64,000 nucleotides of DNA from JAXGYV01 sp040772045. Its GTDB lineage: Bacteria; Actinomycetota; Thermoleophilia; UBA2241. Below the pieces are notes generated by a model. That model searched no databases, was not told the origin of the DNA, and was given only the letters and a program-made list of their open reading frames with translations. Positions 8,976-18,937 of the stretch are shown here, piece after piece. The stretch covers positions 62,001 to 126,000 of the forward strand of contig JAXGYV010000005.1 of assembly GCA_040772045.1 (NCBI GenBank), in the 5' to 3' direction. Made by a program: the position numbers and the translations under genes. The first letter of the stretch is position 1. Every line of letters begins with the position of its first letter.

Positions 8976-9547
8976 CAGCTCAAACCCCCTTGCTGTACCC
9001 GTCTGCGTTCTCGCCGACCTCTCCGTCACAGACACGCGCCTCGCGCATTCCCCTACTCACGAAGACCTGACGCCCACCAAAGGACCGTCGTCCCTGACAC
9101 GAAGCGCAGCTTAGCTCCAGTGACTCTGACCTCCAGTCTCTCTTCAGCCCGGCAGTTCGTGCTTGACGCTGGAGTTGTTCGTGGAGCCACAAGCTCCAAC
9201 GCTCTCGGACCCCTGCTCCGATCGCTCAGCAGTCGTTTGTGACTTGTTGACAATCTACGCCTCTTCGACCGGGTCGTCAAATCTCGTGCGGAGAATCACT
9301 CGATACCGAACCGCCCGCCGCCGGATCCAGTGACACTCATCGCAGTCGACAAACGGCGCGAGCCACCCATGGGTCGAACGCGCGGCGAGTGAGGCGGCGC
9401 GCTCCGCACGGGAGAAGGAGGGGCGGAGGGAAAGGGTGTCCGGACCACTCCCGCCAACGCAGGACCAGTCGGCCATCCACCTTGGCGGCAACGCGGAACG
9501 CGCTTCTTCAGAACACAGGTGCAACGAGTACAGCAAGCGTGAAACAG
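8976..9547. other. Intergenic region upstream of the amidohydrolase-Dpp operon
   Basis: This 572-base gap lies between the stop of the glutamate-synthase-like gene and the start of amidohydrolase B. No gene was recognised. It should hold the promoter of the seven-gene operon reading leftward, but no clear minus-strand -35/-10 pair was found. An imperfect inverted repeat near 9160-9200 (TGGAG..CTCCA with an inner GTGG..CCAC) could form a weak hairpin. Confidence 0.4.
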
Positions 9548-12500
9548 CTACTCTTCGACGATTTGCTCCAACTGTGGCGGCGTTACTCCGCGTTTCACAA
9601 GCCGCCGCGAGACCGTCCGCGGCGTCAGCTGGAGGAACGCCTCCTCGGGCGCCCAGTGACGCCACCCCTCTGCTAGATGCAATGCGATACCATCTGGCTC
9701 CACGCGAAGAGGAGCTTCGCGACGGAGCACCTCGGTGGCCAGGAACGGTACAAGCTCGGCGCGCCATACTTCGGGCGTCACGGCCTCGGCCAGGTTGCCG
9801 CGATACTGATCGGCCTGCAGTGTTCGCTGCGGGTCGAACACGAACACGCGACCCGCAGCAGCCCCGCTCATGAAGAACTTACCCATGTACGGGCGGGCGC
9901 GCAGCGCCAGCCGGCCGCGCGCGTCGGGCTTGGCGAGCCCGAGCACTACGTGCAGGCTGTTCTGGCCTCCCGACATCAGGTACTCGAACGCGTACTCGTT
10001 GGGCGAGCCGAAATGGATGGACTTGAACCCGGGGGCGAGCGCCTCTCCGTCGGCGAGGTAAACCCTGTTCTGGCCGGCGACGGCGAACCGCGAGCCTGAA
10101 TTCCAGACATTGAAGGTGCCACCGTGGGCCGCGTAGCAGCACGTGTTCAGTGCATCCTGCAGGACGAAGAGGTAGCCCGAATCGGCCTTCATGCCAGCGT
10201 GGCTCTGCCCCTGACCGTAGAGCCAGAGCTGAGCCCCCTCGAGCAGAGCGCCCAGAAAATCGCCCACCTCACGGCCGTACAACTCGAGGACGACATCCGG
10301 CGCCGGAGAGCCCTCGGCGGCCGCCAAGTTACTTCCCAGATACCGCGGGCCTCCCTGACAGCCGTAGCCCACGATGTGTCGCCAGCCGACGCGTACCGCC
10401 TCGGTGAGCAGCCGCGTCGCGCACTCGAGCGTGAACGCCTCACCGACGAAGCCGCCGAGGTCGATCACCAGGACATCCCGAGCGGCATCGGTCGGCGGGA
10501 GGAGATCGTCGCGCGTGGTGGCGGTAAGGCGACCCCATCGTCCGGCGGGGGCATGTGCTTCCGCGAGCACCGCGGCCAGCGGCGGCACGCCGTCGAGAAT
10601 GCGATAGATGCCACCCTCAGGCTGGCCGCCGAAGCCGCGGCCACCATCGGTGAGATACTCGAGCGAGGAGAGCGCCACGCCGCCCGGATCGGCGAACTGC
10701 ACCCGTTTGCGAAGCGAGGTGAGCACCCGCAGCGCGGCGGCCCGCTCGCCGACGCCCGCCTCCGCGAACTGCGGGAGCGCCACATCCACCAGGTGACGGT
10801 AGTCGTCCCGAGCGAGCAGCGGCAGACGCTCGAGAACGGTGGACACGAGCCGCTCGGCCGCCGGGAGCAGCGGTTCGTCAGGCGGCAAGAAGCGCCCCGC
10901 GGCGGCATCCAGGGCCGGCGGCAGTGCCCCCGAGAGCTCCTCGAGCATGCCGTCGACCTCGCGCCGCCACTCGGGACGCGGCCGCAGCGACTCCGTCGGC
11001 CGTGCGGCATCGATCTTGCCCCCGGCACGTGTCGGCACGATCGGCTCGCCGAAACGGTTGGCCAGATCGAGTGACGGTACCCCGGGGGTCAGGAAGGCCT
11101 CCACCACGCCGCCGTACTCGCCGCGTCCCGGCGCGCCGCCGGGGCGCATGTTGAAGCGCAGGTCGTGCCCGGCGTCCGCGAGCACCCCTTGATGGTGCAG
11201 CACGCGCAGCATGGCGTCGGCGATCTTGGCCTCGCTGCCGTTGGCGACGACGCACACCCCGCCAGGGCTCGTGTCGTCGCTGACCACCAGCTCGTGCGGG
11301 CGCAGAAACTTGATGTCCATGTTCTCGCGGAAACCAACCCGGCGTACGGCTGCGGCGCCGTCCACGCACGGCGCATCGAGCACCGGCCGGGACTCGACGA
11401 TGGTGAACTTATAGGGACCCGTGGGGGTGAGCTGCACGTAGTTGCGCGAGAGGGTCTCGCAGAGCAGCCTGCGCTCTTCGTCGAGCGCGTCGAGGTCGAT
11501 GCCCGTGATGGGGGAGATGATCTGCGAGGCGTGCTCGGTAGACAGGCCGAGCACTCGCCGCGTGAAGTCGACCAAATAGGCCGCGTACTCCGTATCGGTG
11601 AGCGCCTTACGGTCGTAGACTGAGTCGCCCTCGTACAACCGCCATCCTTCGCCCATACTCTCGTCGGCGTGCAGGTATCCGTACTCGCGCAGGAACGGCG
11701 AGGTCGAATCGACTCCCACCTGCTCCCCATTGTGCATCAGCAGCACGTTGTAGGCTTTGAAAGGATGAGCGCCGGCCGGATTACCACGACCTTCGGCATC
11801 GATCGCCGGTGAGTTGGTGGGGTACCGATGGTGCATCCCCCAAACATGCGCCCGCAGCTCCGCGCCGTCCCCCGACGCGGCCTCCGTGAACGTCGCGGCC
11901 CCTGGATACACCGCCCAGAATCGGCCGAAATCGAAGTACTCGGGGATGGTGTGAGTCCAACCGCTGATCTTCACCGCGGCCAAGTCCTCGCCCATCGACA
12001 CCACGTAGCCGCGACGCTTGGCCGCGTACTTGCCCACCGAGCTGTCGAGTTCACCATGCGTGCGATAGAAGCGCGAGTCGAGCACGTGCGCCAGCGCCGT
12101 GAAGTACTCCTCCAACACGTCTTGCCGGAAAGCGAGCGCACGAGCGTCTCGCGGTCGCGCCGCCGTCGAGGGGTCCAAGACCTCCGCCAGACGAGCCAGC
12201 GGCACGTCGGCGTACTTGGTGCGCACCTGCAGCCACTGCGGGCTGGCGATCAGCCGCTTCGCGTAGCGCGCCAGGACGCACGGTTCGAGATCCACAAAGA
12301 ACAGGTGGAAGTCGCCCGGGTCTTCGCGCAGATCGGCCCGCCGCCAGCCCTCCGGCGCCACATAGCGTTCCCGTACCGGAAGGCGAAGATCGTCGAGGCG
12401 GCGGACGACCTCGGCGGCCGCGAGCTGCTCCCCGTCGGCCGCCCAGAAACGGCAGCCGCCGAAGTGCGTGAGCATTTCGCGCACCGTCTCGGCGCGATCT

Positions 12501-15500
12501 GGACCGATGGTGTTCACCACGAAACACGTCTTGTCGCGCAGCGGTGGCGGCGCGAACCCGGCGAAGTCGAGGCCGCCGCCGCGATTGTTGCCCCCGTTGT
12601 AGCTCAGGCGAGCCGCCTCCCAAATGGCGTCCACGGTCACCGGGACAGTGACCGCGAGCGAGCCTACGCGACAGGAGTCGTGCTCCGCGACGACCGGCCC
12701 ACCAGCAGAACTCTCAACCGAAACTTGAGACTGAGAGTCCTCCTCGGAAGGGACTCGCCGCGGCTCCCGTTGGTCCTCCTCGCCGTTCGCCGGCCATACC
12801 GGCATGTCGAGGAGGTCGGTCCTGCCGCGCAGCAGACGGATGTCGTCCAGGAGAAGGTCGGGCCGCACCACACGACCATCCTCGTCGAGAGCCCCGCTCT
12901 CACGGTTCAGCGCGTCGATGAGCACCGCTAACTTGACCATGTTCAGCGCCGTCCAGTTGCGCAGGCGCGCGGCCATGAGCACGCGGTCGTTCTGCACCGT
13001 GAGCTCTGGCTTGGTGGTGATCCCACCCCGCGGACAATCGAGATGGCAGTTGCCACACTGATTGCAGCCGAAGGCGACGGCCTTGCTGATGCTGGCCTCG
13101 ACGAGCGCGTCGGCTCCGGCGATGAGCACCTTGAGCATGTCGAGCTCGCCGCGGAGCCCGCCGGAGGCGAACAGCCGCGTGCCACCCTGCGCGCCGTACG
13201 GCGCGCCGTTGAGATCGCGGATGGGCAGCAGCTCCCCGCTCCCATCGAGATCGACCCGTTCTCCCATGAGGGCGTGGTGGGTGTGCAGGATGGTCCGGAA
13301 GATGTCGGGCCAGCCCACGTGCGAGGAGTCGGCGTGGTAGTTCCCGGAACCGCCGACTCCGGCGTCGATGAGCAGGTAGTCCACCACGAAGTTGCTCCAC
13401 ATCCCCGCGGCGACGTACCGCGTGTAGTTGGAGCCCGTCACCTTGATGCCGCAGTGCGTGTGGTAGAGCAGCCACAGCCATACCTCGGCCGGCATATCCT
13501 CGATGGAGTAGATATCGTGTTTGGGGTCGGGGCTCAGCGCATCGGTACCTACCGGGATGTTCCGCGCCTTGCTCACCGTGGGCGTCACCTTGGCGCCGGC
13601 CAGACGGCCACCCTTGCCCGGCTTCGCTCCCTGGTTGATCTTGATCTCGACATCCCGCACGCGGCGTAGATCTGTGCCGGTGATGCCGAAATGACCGCTG
13701 GCCGCCTGCAAGCTCTCCCACTTCATGTCCTCGGCGGAGGCAAGGCGAATGGGCCCTCCCTCACCAGACGTGGTCATGGTGAGGTCGGCGTTACCGCGAA
13801 TCCGCGCCATGAGGAAGTCTTCGCTGGCGGCGCCGAGCGACATGGAGGCGTGGCAGACCGGCCCGTGCCACACTGGCTCGCGCACACCAAACCCCGACAG
13901 GACCAGCGTGCCACGAGGGTCGCACCGCAGCGTGATCGCCCCATCGGCCGACGCACGCGCCACGGTGGTACCGCCAGCGCCGTGACCGGTGGCTAGGAGC
14001 TCGACCAGGCGCACCCGCTCACCGTCGGAAGAACGTAGCCAGAGCGAGCCGCCCCGCTCGAGCGCCGCGTGCAGCGGATGCCCGACGCCGAACGTGCGCT
14101 CCAGGCCCCCGCTCGCGTCAGCCTGGAGCCGGGCGAGGGCGGGCTGTTCCGGAGCGGTGTGGAGTGTGACCACCGCTCGCGACCACACCGCCCCCGGCCG
14201 CAGGAATCCCCGCGGAACAGCGAGGGAGATGTAGTCGAGGAGCGCGGGAGAGCGGTGGAGCCGCGCCACCGACCACGCCAGCGAAGCACGCGAGAGCTTG
14301 AGGCCCACGCCGTCCAGGGAGAGCTCGCCCTGGCCGCCGCTCAGCAGGAACTCGTCCTCCTCGGGGAGACGGCCGGAGGCCATGCGATAGACGACCTCGA
14401 GGAAATCCGCATTCAGGGCACGGCTGGAGTTGTCGATGTGGTAGCTGGCGTCGCGCTGCGCCAGCACACGCGCGGCGTTCACCAGCGGCAGGTCTGGCGT
14501 GACCTCCCGCAGCAGCGCCGAGACGCGATACCTCCGGCGCACCTCGGGCGGTACCGGTTCCGCGGCCACCCGACGGCGGTTCGCCGCGGCGTTCGCGCGG
14601 GCGAAGTCCGGTTGAGCGAGAGCATCTACCTCCCGCACCCAGTCGGCCGTCATGGTGATGGCCATCGTGTTCCCGCTCGTCTTCTGCACGTCGTCGATGC
14701 CCATGCAGGAGAGGAAATCCAGGATGCTGTGCTGCCAGCACGTGAGCGTGCAGAGAGCCATCTCGAAGAGGTCGTCTTCGTCCGTGCGCGCCAGCTGCTC
14801 GTCTACGCCGGCGACGGAGGCCCCGAGGAGAACGTCGACCGTGGCGGGAGCGAGGGCAATGGCGGCCGCGTACGTCATCGCACCGGCGTTGGCGCCGAGG
14901 AGAATACCTTCATAGACCGTCGCCGCCGAAGCCTGCGTGTCGGTGTCGCCGCCCGCCGAGACGAGCTGGACGCGCGCCCGGAGCAGACGGTCTTTCAAGA
15001 AGGCGTCGACACGCGGCATGAGCCGGTAGGATTTGAGAGGGCCGCTGTCCACTTCCACCAGAGCCACGGCGTCGTGGCGAGCGGCCCTCTCCACCAGCGC
15101 CCAGAAGGCCGCGTCGTGCTCTGGCCGGTAGCGCAGGTAGACGCCGAGCAGCGCCTCCGGATTCACAGCCGCCACGGCGTTCGCCAGCGACTCCAGATCG
15201 TCGCCACGAGACTGCAACCTCGGCGCCACCTCGACGACCCGGGCGGCGCGAACGACCGCGCGCAGCGCGCCACCTTCGGACAGCAGAGGGACGTGCCGGG
15301 GCTCCAGACGCGGGAGGACGTCCTCCTCCAGGCCACGGAGCCGCTCCGCGCAGGCCAGCCAGCGGTCAGCCTCAACTACGACCAGGGTACGCGTGTTGAG
15401 ATCGGAGGCGGGATCGGCGGCGGCCGCCGCCTCCAGGTAGGCACGTTCCATGATCCCCGTCTGCGAGAACGGCAGCGGACCCACCAGCACCGGCAGGTCG

Positions 15501-16021
15501 AGACGTATGGAGCGCAGCGGGTGTACCCGCAAGCTGTCCGCTCGCCGGAAGATGACGGCGGGCTGCTTGCGCACGATATCCCACGCGGTGGAGAACTCTT
15601 CGCGCAGCCCGTCGTTGGCCGGGTGCGTTATGGCCGCGTGGCTGAAGTACGAGCGCCAGAAACCGTGGTGCCAGGCGGCCCCGATGGTGAGTGGCTCGCG
15701 ACGAAACCGCTCCTTAAGTAGCTTCTCGATATCGAAGGCCGCGAGCTCCACTCGCGGCACATCGCGCGAGGTGCGCGAGTAGTGGTCGAGGAAGAGGCGG
15801 CTGCGCCGAGCAGGGCTCTGCGCCCAGAACCAGTCGGGCTCGATACAGTGGCGGCGGAGGAGCATCTCCATGGCCAGCGAGACACGCTGGGGATCGCGCA
15901 CACGCCGGCTCGCGGGATCGACCACAAAGGTCAACAGGTCTTCCCACAGCAAGGCGCGCGCGACGTCGAATCCGCGCCCGCTCTCCCTGTCCGCTCCATT
16001 TCCGTTGCCCCGCAAGCTCAC
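9548..16021 (-). CDS. Giant glutamate-synthase-like protein with rearranged domains
   Basis: A single frame of 2157 residues. Residues 1 to about 700 are not clearly assignable. An FMN-type glutamate synthase barrel follows: SMSLGAASEDF, a TSGEGG motif, EIKINQGAKPGKGGRLAG near 790-807, then HDIYSIED. A cysteine cluster CNQCGNCHLDCP near 985 sits where the family binds its Fe-S cluster. Next comes a class II glutamine amidotransferase-like domain (HHRYPTNSP near 1395, then HPF and HNGE). Last is the GXGXG beta-helix domain (YGCQGGPRYLGSN near 1884, GQGQSHAGMKADSG near 1935). Ordinary GltB runs amidotransferase, central, FMN, GXGXG, so the order here is different. The start is a GTG overlapping the previous stop (GTGA) with AGGAGG upstream; the open frame extends 56 codons further, but that part only shadows the upstream gene. 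Glutamate synthesis from 2-oxoglutarate and glutamine or ammonia is likely but unproven. Confidence 0.8.
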   Translation of the reverse strand: MSLRGNGNGADRESGRGFDVARALLWEDLLTFVVDPASRRVRDPQRVSLAMEMLLRRHCIEPDWFWAQSPARRSRLFLDHYSRTSRDVPRVELAAFDIEKLLKERFRREPLTIGAAWHHGFWRSYFSHAAITHPANDGLREEFSTAWDIVRKQPAVIFRRADSLRVHPLRSIRLDLPVLVGPLPFSQTGIMERAYLEAAAAADPASDLNTRTLVVVEADRWLACAERLRGLEEDVLPRLEPRHVPLLSEGGALRAVVRAARVVEVAPRLQSRGDDLESLANAVAAVNPEALLGVYLRYRPEHDAAFWALVERAARHDAVALVEVDSGPLKSYRLMPRVDAFLKDRLLRARVQLVSAGGDTDTQASAATVYEGILLGANAGAMTYAAAIALAPATVDVLLGASVAGVDEQLARTDEDDLFEMALCTLTCWQHSILDFLSCMGIDDVQKTSGNTMAITMTADWVREVDALAQPDFARANAAANRRRVAAEPVPPEVRRRYRVSALLREVTPDLPLVNAARVLAQRDASYHIDNSSRALNADFLEVVYRMASGRLPEEDEFLLSGGQGELSLDGVGLKLSRASLAWSVARLHRSPALLDYISLAVPRGFLRPGAVWSRAVVTLHTAPEQPALARLQADASGGLERTFGVGHPLHAALERGGSLWLRSSDGERVRLVELLATGHGAGGTTVARASADGAITLRCDPRGTLVLSGFGVREPVWHGPVCHASMSLGAASEDFLMARIRGNADLTMTTSGEGGPIRLASAEDMKWESLQAASGHFGITGTDLRRVRDVEIKINQGAKPGKGGRLAGAKVTPTVSKARNIPVGTDALSPDPKHDIYSIEDMPAEVWLWLLYHTHCGIKVTGSNYTRYVAAGMWSNFVVDYLLIDAGVGGSGNYHADSSHVGWPDIFRTILHTHHALMGERVDLDGSGELLPIRDLNGAPYGAQGGTRLFASGGLRGELDMLKVLIAGADALVEASISKAVAFGCNQCGNCHLDCPRGGITTKPELTVQNDRVLMAARLRNWTALNMVKLAVLIDALNRESGALDEDGRVVRPDLLLDDIRLLRGRTDLLDMPVWPANGEEDQREPRRVPSEEDSQSQVSVESSAGGPVVAEHDSCRVGSLAVTVPVTVDAIWEAARLSYNGGNNRGGGLDFAGFAPPPLRDKTCFVVNTIGPDRAETVREMLTHFGGCRFWAADGEQLAAAEVVRRLDDLRLPVRERYVAPEGWRRADLREDPGDFHLFFVDLEPCVLARYAKRLIASPQWLQVRTKYADVPLARLAEVLDPSTAARPRDARALAFRQDVLEEYFTALAHVLDSRFYRTHGELDSSVGKYAAKRRGYVVSMGEDLAAVKISGWTHTIPEYFDFGRFWAVYPGAATFTEAASGDGAELRAHVWGMHHRYPTNSPAIDAEGRGNPAGAHPFKAYNVLLMHNGEQVGVDSTSPFLREYGYLHADESMGEGWRLYEGDSVYDRKALTDTEYAAYLVDFTRRVLGLSTEHASQIISPITGIDLDALDEERRLLCETLSRNYVQLTPTGPYKFTIVESRPVLDAPCVDGAAAVRRVGFRENMDIKFLRPHELVVSDDTSPGGVCVVANGSEAKIADAMLRVLHHQGVLADAGHDLRFNMRPGGAPGRGEYGGVVEAFLTPGVPSLDLANRFGEPIVPTRAGGKIDAARPTESLRPRPEWRREVDGMLEELSGALPPALDAAAGRFLPPDEPLLPAAERLVSTVLERLPLLARDDYRHLVDVALPQFAEAGVGERAAALRVLTSLRKRVQFADPGGVALSSLEYLTDGGRGFGGQPEGGIYRILDGVPPLAAVLAEAHAPAGRWGRLTATTRDDLLPPTDAARDVLVIDLGGFVGEAFTLECATRLLTEAVRVGWRHIVGYGCQGGPRYLGSNLAAAEGSPAPDVVLELYGREVGDFLGALLEGAQLWLYGQGQSHAGMKADSGYLFVLQDALNTCCYAAHGGTFNVWNSGSRFAVAGQNRVYLADGEALAPGFKSIHFGSPNEYAFEYLMSGGQNSLHVVLGLAKPDARGRLALRARPYMGKFFMSGAAAGRVFVFDPQRTLQADQYRGNLAEAVTPEVWRAELVPFLATEVLRREAPLRVEPDGIALHLAEGWRHWAPEEAFLQLTPRTVSRRLVKRGVTPPQLEQIVEE

Positions 16022-18702
16022 CGCCCTTGGCCTCCTCGGCCCCTCGACATCTCCGCGCCCATGGCCTCGCCGATCTCGTCCATGACCGCCGCCCACTCGG
16101 TCGTAGGCGCCTCCACCACCCGCAGCGTCTGCCCTCCGTTGGAGCGGTTGCCCGGACACACTTCCACGCAGACCCCGCAGCCCACGCACGCGGCCTCGTC
16201 AGTAAGGATCGCGCGCGCGTCTTGGTCGGCGTACTCGACATTGGCACCGGTTGGACACACCGGGACGCAGGCCGCGCAGTGCAGACAACTCGCGGCCGGT
16301 CCCGTCTCCTGTTCGGCGCGCAGCACCAGATAGCGCACGGTGCCGCTCAGCGCCGCCGGTGAGCGCCGCAGGTAGATACCGGGGCGCACGTGCAGGAAGC
16401 GGCCGCGATAGCGCTGCGAGCCGCGGATGGCGGTCAGCATGTCGACGTGCCGCCTATTCCGCGCCTGGTCCGCGACCCTGCTCCCGTCGATCTGCGTATC
16501 CATGGCCGCATAGAGATCGAGATGCTGGATGCCGGCCTGGCAGACCTCTTCGCAGTTGCCACAGCGCATGCAGACGTCGAGCAGGTCGGACAGCGAGGCG
16601 ATCGGTCGGTGGCCGGCCTGCAACCGCTCGCCCCAGTGGACGAGCGTCTGCGGCAGCCGAATGGCAGACCACTGGTAGATCGGGCAAACCGCCAGACACT
16701 CGCCGCAGTTCACACAGTGCAGCGCGCGCTGGGTGGGCGCCAGAGCGAGCGGCGCTGCCGCCACCGGCTCACCGTGTCGCCGGGCCGGGCCGGGCAGCCG
16801 TCGCAGCACGACGCGCACCCCTCGCCCGGCACGACCTATCGGAGTCGCGGAGAGCAGGCGGCTCACCGCCGCCACGCCGGGATGGTACAACGCCTTCGTG
16901 AGAACGCCCGCCAGGCCGCGCAGGCCGGCGTTGAGGAGCACGCCACGGTTCAGCACATCGCCGGCGTCGAGCCCAACCTTCAGCCGTCGCAGCCGCTCCA
17001 GATCGGCGGCGGCGAACCGCCGCGAGGCGAAGGAGGCCAGCCAACGCCCCAGCACATACGGGCGCCCGGAGTGCCGCCGTACCGCGAGGTCGACCAGCGC
17101 GGGGGTCACCAGGAGGTCCTCGTAGAATGAAGCCGACCGCTGATCGGTGAGGTAGCCGGCGATCGCCAGAGCCGAGCCGTCGGCGAGAAAGTACACCTCG
17201 TGATCCAGCGCTACGCCGGCATTGCCGGCCAGGCGATCGGCGTCGCGGAGAAAGCCCGCGACCTTCGCCGCCGGCAGCCGTACCTCGGCCGCCAGCAGCC
17301 CTGGGCCGAGGCGCTTGTTCTGCTGGGGACGAAAACGCTCGGCAGCCACGCGTACGCTCTCGGCTCCCAATACGCGGGGAGCACCCGGTATGTCCGAGAT
17401 GCGCGCGGCGAAGGCGCGCGCGGCGGCCACGTCGAGGAAGTCGACCTGCAGATAGGCAGCGAAAACGTCGTCGCCCTCGGCGGCCACCACGCTGGATGAG
17501 ACGCCAAGGTCGACCGGACCCACGATGCCCTCCCACGGCATGCCCTCTCCCGCGGATAAGGCGGATGGCAGGTGCCGCCACGTGCGGGCGTCTTCGTCGC
17601 GCCAGACACGCCGTGCATGGCGCAGGTGCGCGGCTCCCACGAGCTTGAGATTGGCCGGTCGCGGCCCCCCGCGGCCGGCCGCGTCGGCGATCCAGTGAGC
17701 CGCGCCAACGGCGTCTTCCACCGTAGCGAAGCCGAGCAGGAGCGCACCGATCGCCGGGCGCCGCCCAATGCTGAGCACGAGCTGCGTGACGATGCCGAGC
17801 ACGCCCTCGCTGCCGACCAGGTCGCGTAACCCGAAGGGAGGCAGCTCGCGCGCCCGGAACCATTCCTCAGCCTGGTCGGGCGGCAGCTCACGATGCGTAC
17901 GATGAGGATCCTCCGGAGGCACATCGAGACGGCCGTCGGCGTGCAGGCGGATCAACTCGCCGCTCGGGAGGATCAACTCGGCGGCACGCACGATATCGAT
18001 GGCCTTGCCCACGCCAAAGGCGTTCAAACCCACCCCACCGGTGACCAGCCAGCCGGCGAACGTGCCGCCGAGGTTCGAAGAGTACACCGGCAATGCCAGG
18101 CCGCGCTCGGCCAGGCGAGCATGGATCTCTCGCATACGCGCCCCCGGACCGACCACGCACACGGTGCCCTGGGCATCTATGTCGATATGGCGGAGGCGGC
18201 TCAGATCGAGCACCAGGCCGCCGTCCGCGGGCACGGCACCGCCAAGCGCCGTGGACGCCGCCGCGCGCACCGTGACTGGTACATCCTCCTCCCGTGCCCA
18301 GCGCAGTGCTTCGGCTACCTCCCCAGCGCTGGCCGGCAGAAACACCAGATCGGGAACCGCCCGCGTCAGGAAACGGGTGAACAGGGAACCCAGATAGACG
18401 TTCTGGTCCCGATCGCACTCGCCACGCACGAGAGCATCGGTGACGATGCGATCGGCCAGCGTCGCCGCCCGCGTCTCCTGCTCATCCTCCAGCGCGCACA
18501 AGCGCGCGGAGAGAGACAGGGCCAGCGCGCGCGTACGAGGAGGCGCCTCGCGCTCAGCGAGCGGACGGCCGCGATGCAGGAAAGCATGCAGGTCGGCGAT
18601 ACCGAGCACGGCCGCCGGACCTTGCGGGTCCTGTGCCGAGGGAAAGGAGGTGCGAGGCGCCGAGGGCGACGAAAACATGCCGCCAGTCATGCGGCATGCC
18701 AC
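16018..18702 (-). CDS. FAD-linked oxidoreductase fused to four [4Fe-4S] motifs
   Basis: This protein has up to 894 residues. A PCMH-type FAD-binding domain (about 105-290; LVFLPASAGEVAEALRWARE, later LVGSEGVLGIVTQLVLSIG) is followed by a GlcD/lactate-dehydrogenase-like cap. The C-terminal third carries cysteine motifs CVNCGECLAVCP (about 661) and CMRCGNCEEVC (about 708), a GlcF-like pair, and then CLHCAACVPVCP (about 804) and CVGCGVCVEVCP (about 838). It looks like an oxidase of a hydroxy acid or similar substrate that passes electrons along Fe-S centres. Its stop overlaps the start of the glutamate-synthase-like gene (GTGA), so the two are translationally coupled and probably partners. The 5' end is uncertain: the GTG at 18702 has no Shine-Dalgarno, and in-frame ATG codons follow within nine residues. 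Confidence 0.82.
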   Translation of the reverse strand: MACRMTGGMFSSPSAPRTSFPSAQDPQGPAAVLGIADLHAFLHRGRPLAEREAPPRTRALALSLSARLCALEDEQETRAATLADRIVTDALVRGECDRDQNVYLGSLFTRFLTRAVPDLVFLPASAGEVAEALRWAREEDVPVTVRAAASTALGGAVPADGGLVLDLSRLRHIDIDAQGTVCVVGPGARMREIHARLAERGLALPVYSSNLGGTFAGWLVTGGVGLNAFGVGKAIDIVRAAELILPSGELIRLHADGRLDVPPEDPHRTHRELPPDQAEEWFRARELPPFGLRDLVGSEGVLGIVTQLVLSIGRRPAIGALLLGFATVEDAVGAAHWIADAAGRGGPRPANLKLVGAAHLRHARRVWRDEDARTWRHLPSALSAGEGMPWEGIVGPVDLGVSSSVVAAEGDDVFAAYLQVDFLDVAAARAFAARISDIPGAPRVLGAESVRVAAERFRPQQNKRLGPGLLAAEVRLPAAKVAGFLRDADRLAGNAGVALDHEVYFLADGSALAIAGYLTDQRSASFYEDLLVTPALVDLAVRRHSGRPYVLGRWLASFASRRFAAADLERLRRLKVGLDAGDVLNRGVLLNAGLRGLAGVLTKALYHPGVAAVSRLLSATPIGRAGRGVRVVLRRLPGPARRHGEPVAAAPLALAPTQRALHCVNCGECLAVCPIYQWSAIRLPQTLVHWGERLQAGHRPIASLSDLLDVCMRCGNCEEVCQAGIQHLDLYAAMDTQIDGSRVADQARNRRHVDMLTAIRGSQRYRGRFLHVRPGIYLRRSPAALSGTVRYLVLRAEQETGPAASCLHCAACVPVCPTGANVEYADQDARAILTDEAACVGCGVCVEVCPGNRSNGGQTLRVVEAPTTEWAAVMDEIGEAMGAEMSRGRGGQGR

Positions 18703-18796
18703 AGCAACGGCATAATGAAAGCCTCACAACGCACCGTGGGAGTCCTTATCTCTGCGCGGATGGATGCGACGAACCAGCTGAGCGCCGGCACCTGTC

Positions 18797-18826
18797 AGTA
18801 AAACGCGCGGCGGGCAGGTGAGTCAA
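18797..18826 (-). promoter_or_regulatory. Candidate promoter of the FAD/GltS-like operon
   Basis: On the minus strand TTGACT (18821-18826) is followed after 18 bases by TTTACT (18797-18802). This would give a leader of about 90 bases before the FAD oxidoreductase gene. An inverted repeat, CACCTG (18790-18795) and CAGGTG (18815-18820), brackets the -10 region and could be an operator. Confidence 0.4.
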
Positions 18827-18937
18827 CCACAGTTCCTCGCCGTTGCCCACCATGACACCCGGAGAACACGGGCTATCGCTGCTCGCATCGGAGACACGCT
18901 AGCGAGCGCCCCGCGAACCTGATAGCTTGACGCCTTG

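Noticed and set aside
14069..15721. Long plus-strand frame of 550 codons antisense to the glutamate-synthase-like gene
   Set aside because: It has typical high-GC antisense composition (Arg, His, Val, Gln), no ribosome site and no domain.
16022..16189. Open frame extends the glutamate-synthase-like gene 56 codons upstream
   Set aside because: The extra codons overlap the 3' end of the FAD/Fe-S gene and give Gly/Arg-rich shadow sequence; the GTGA overlap with AGGAGG before it is a better start.
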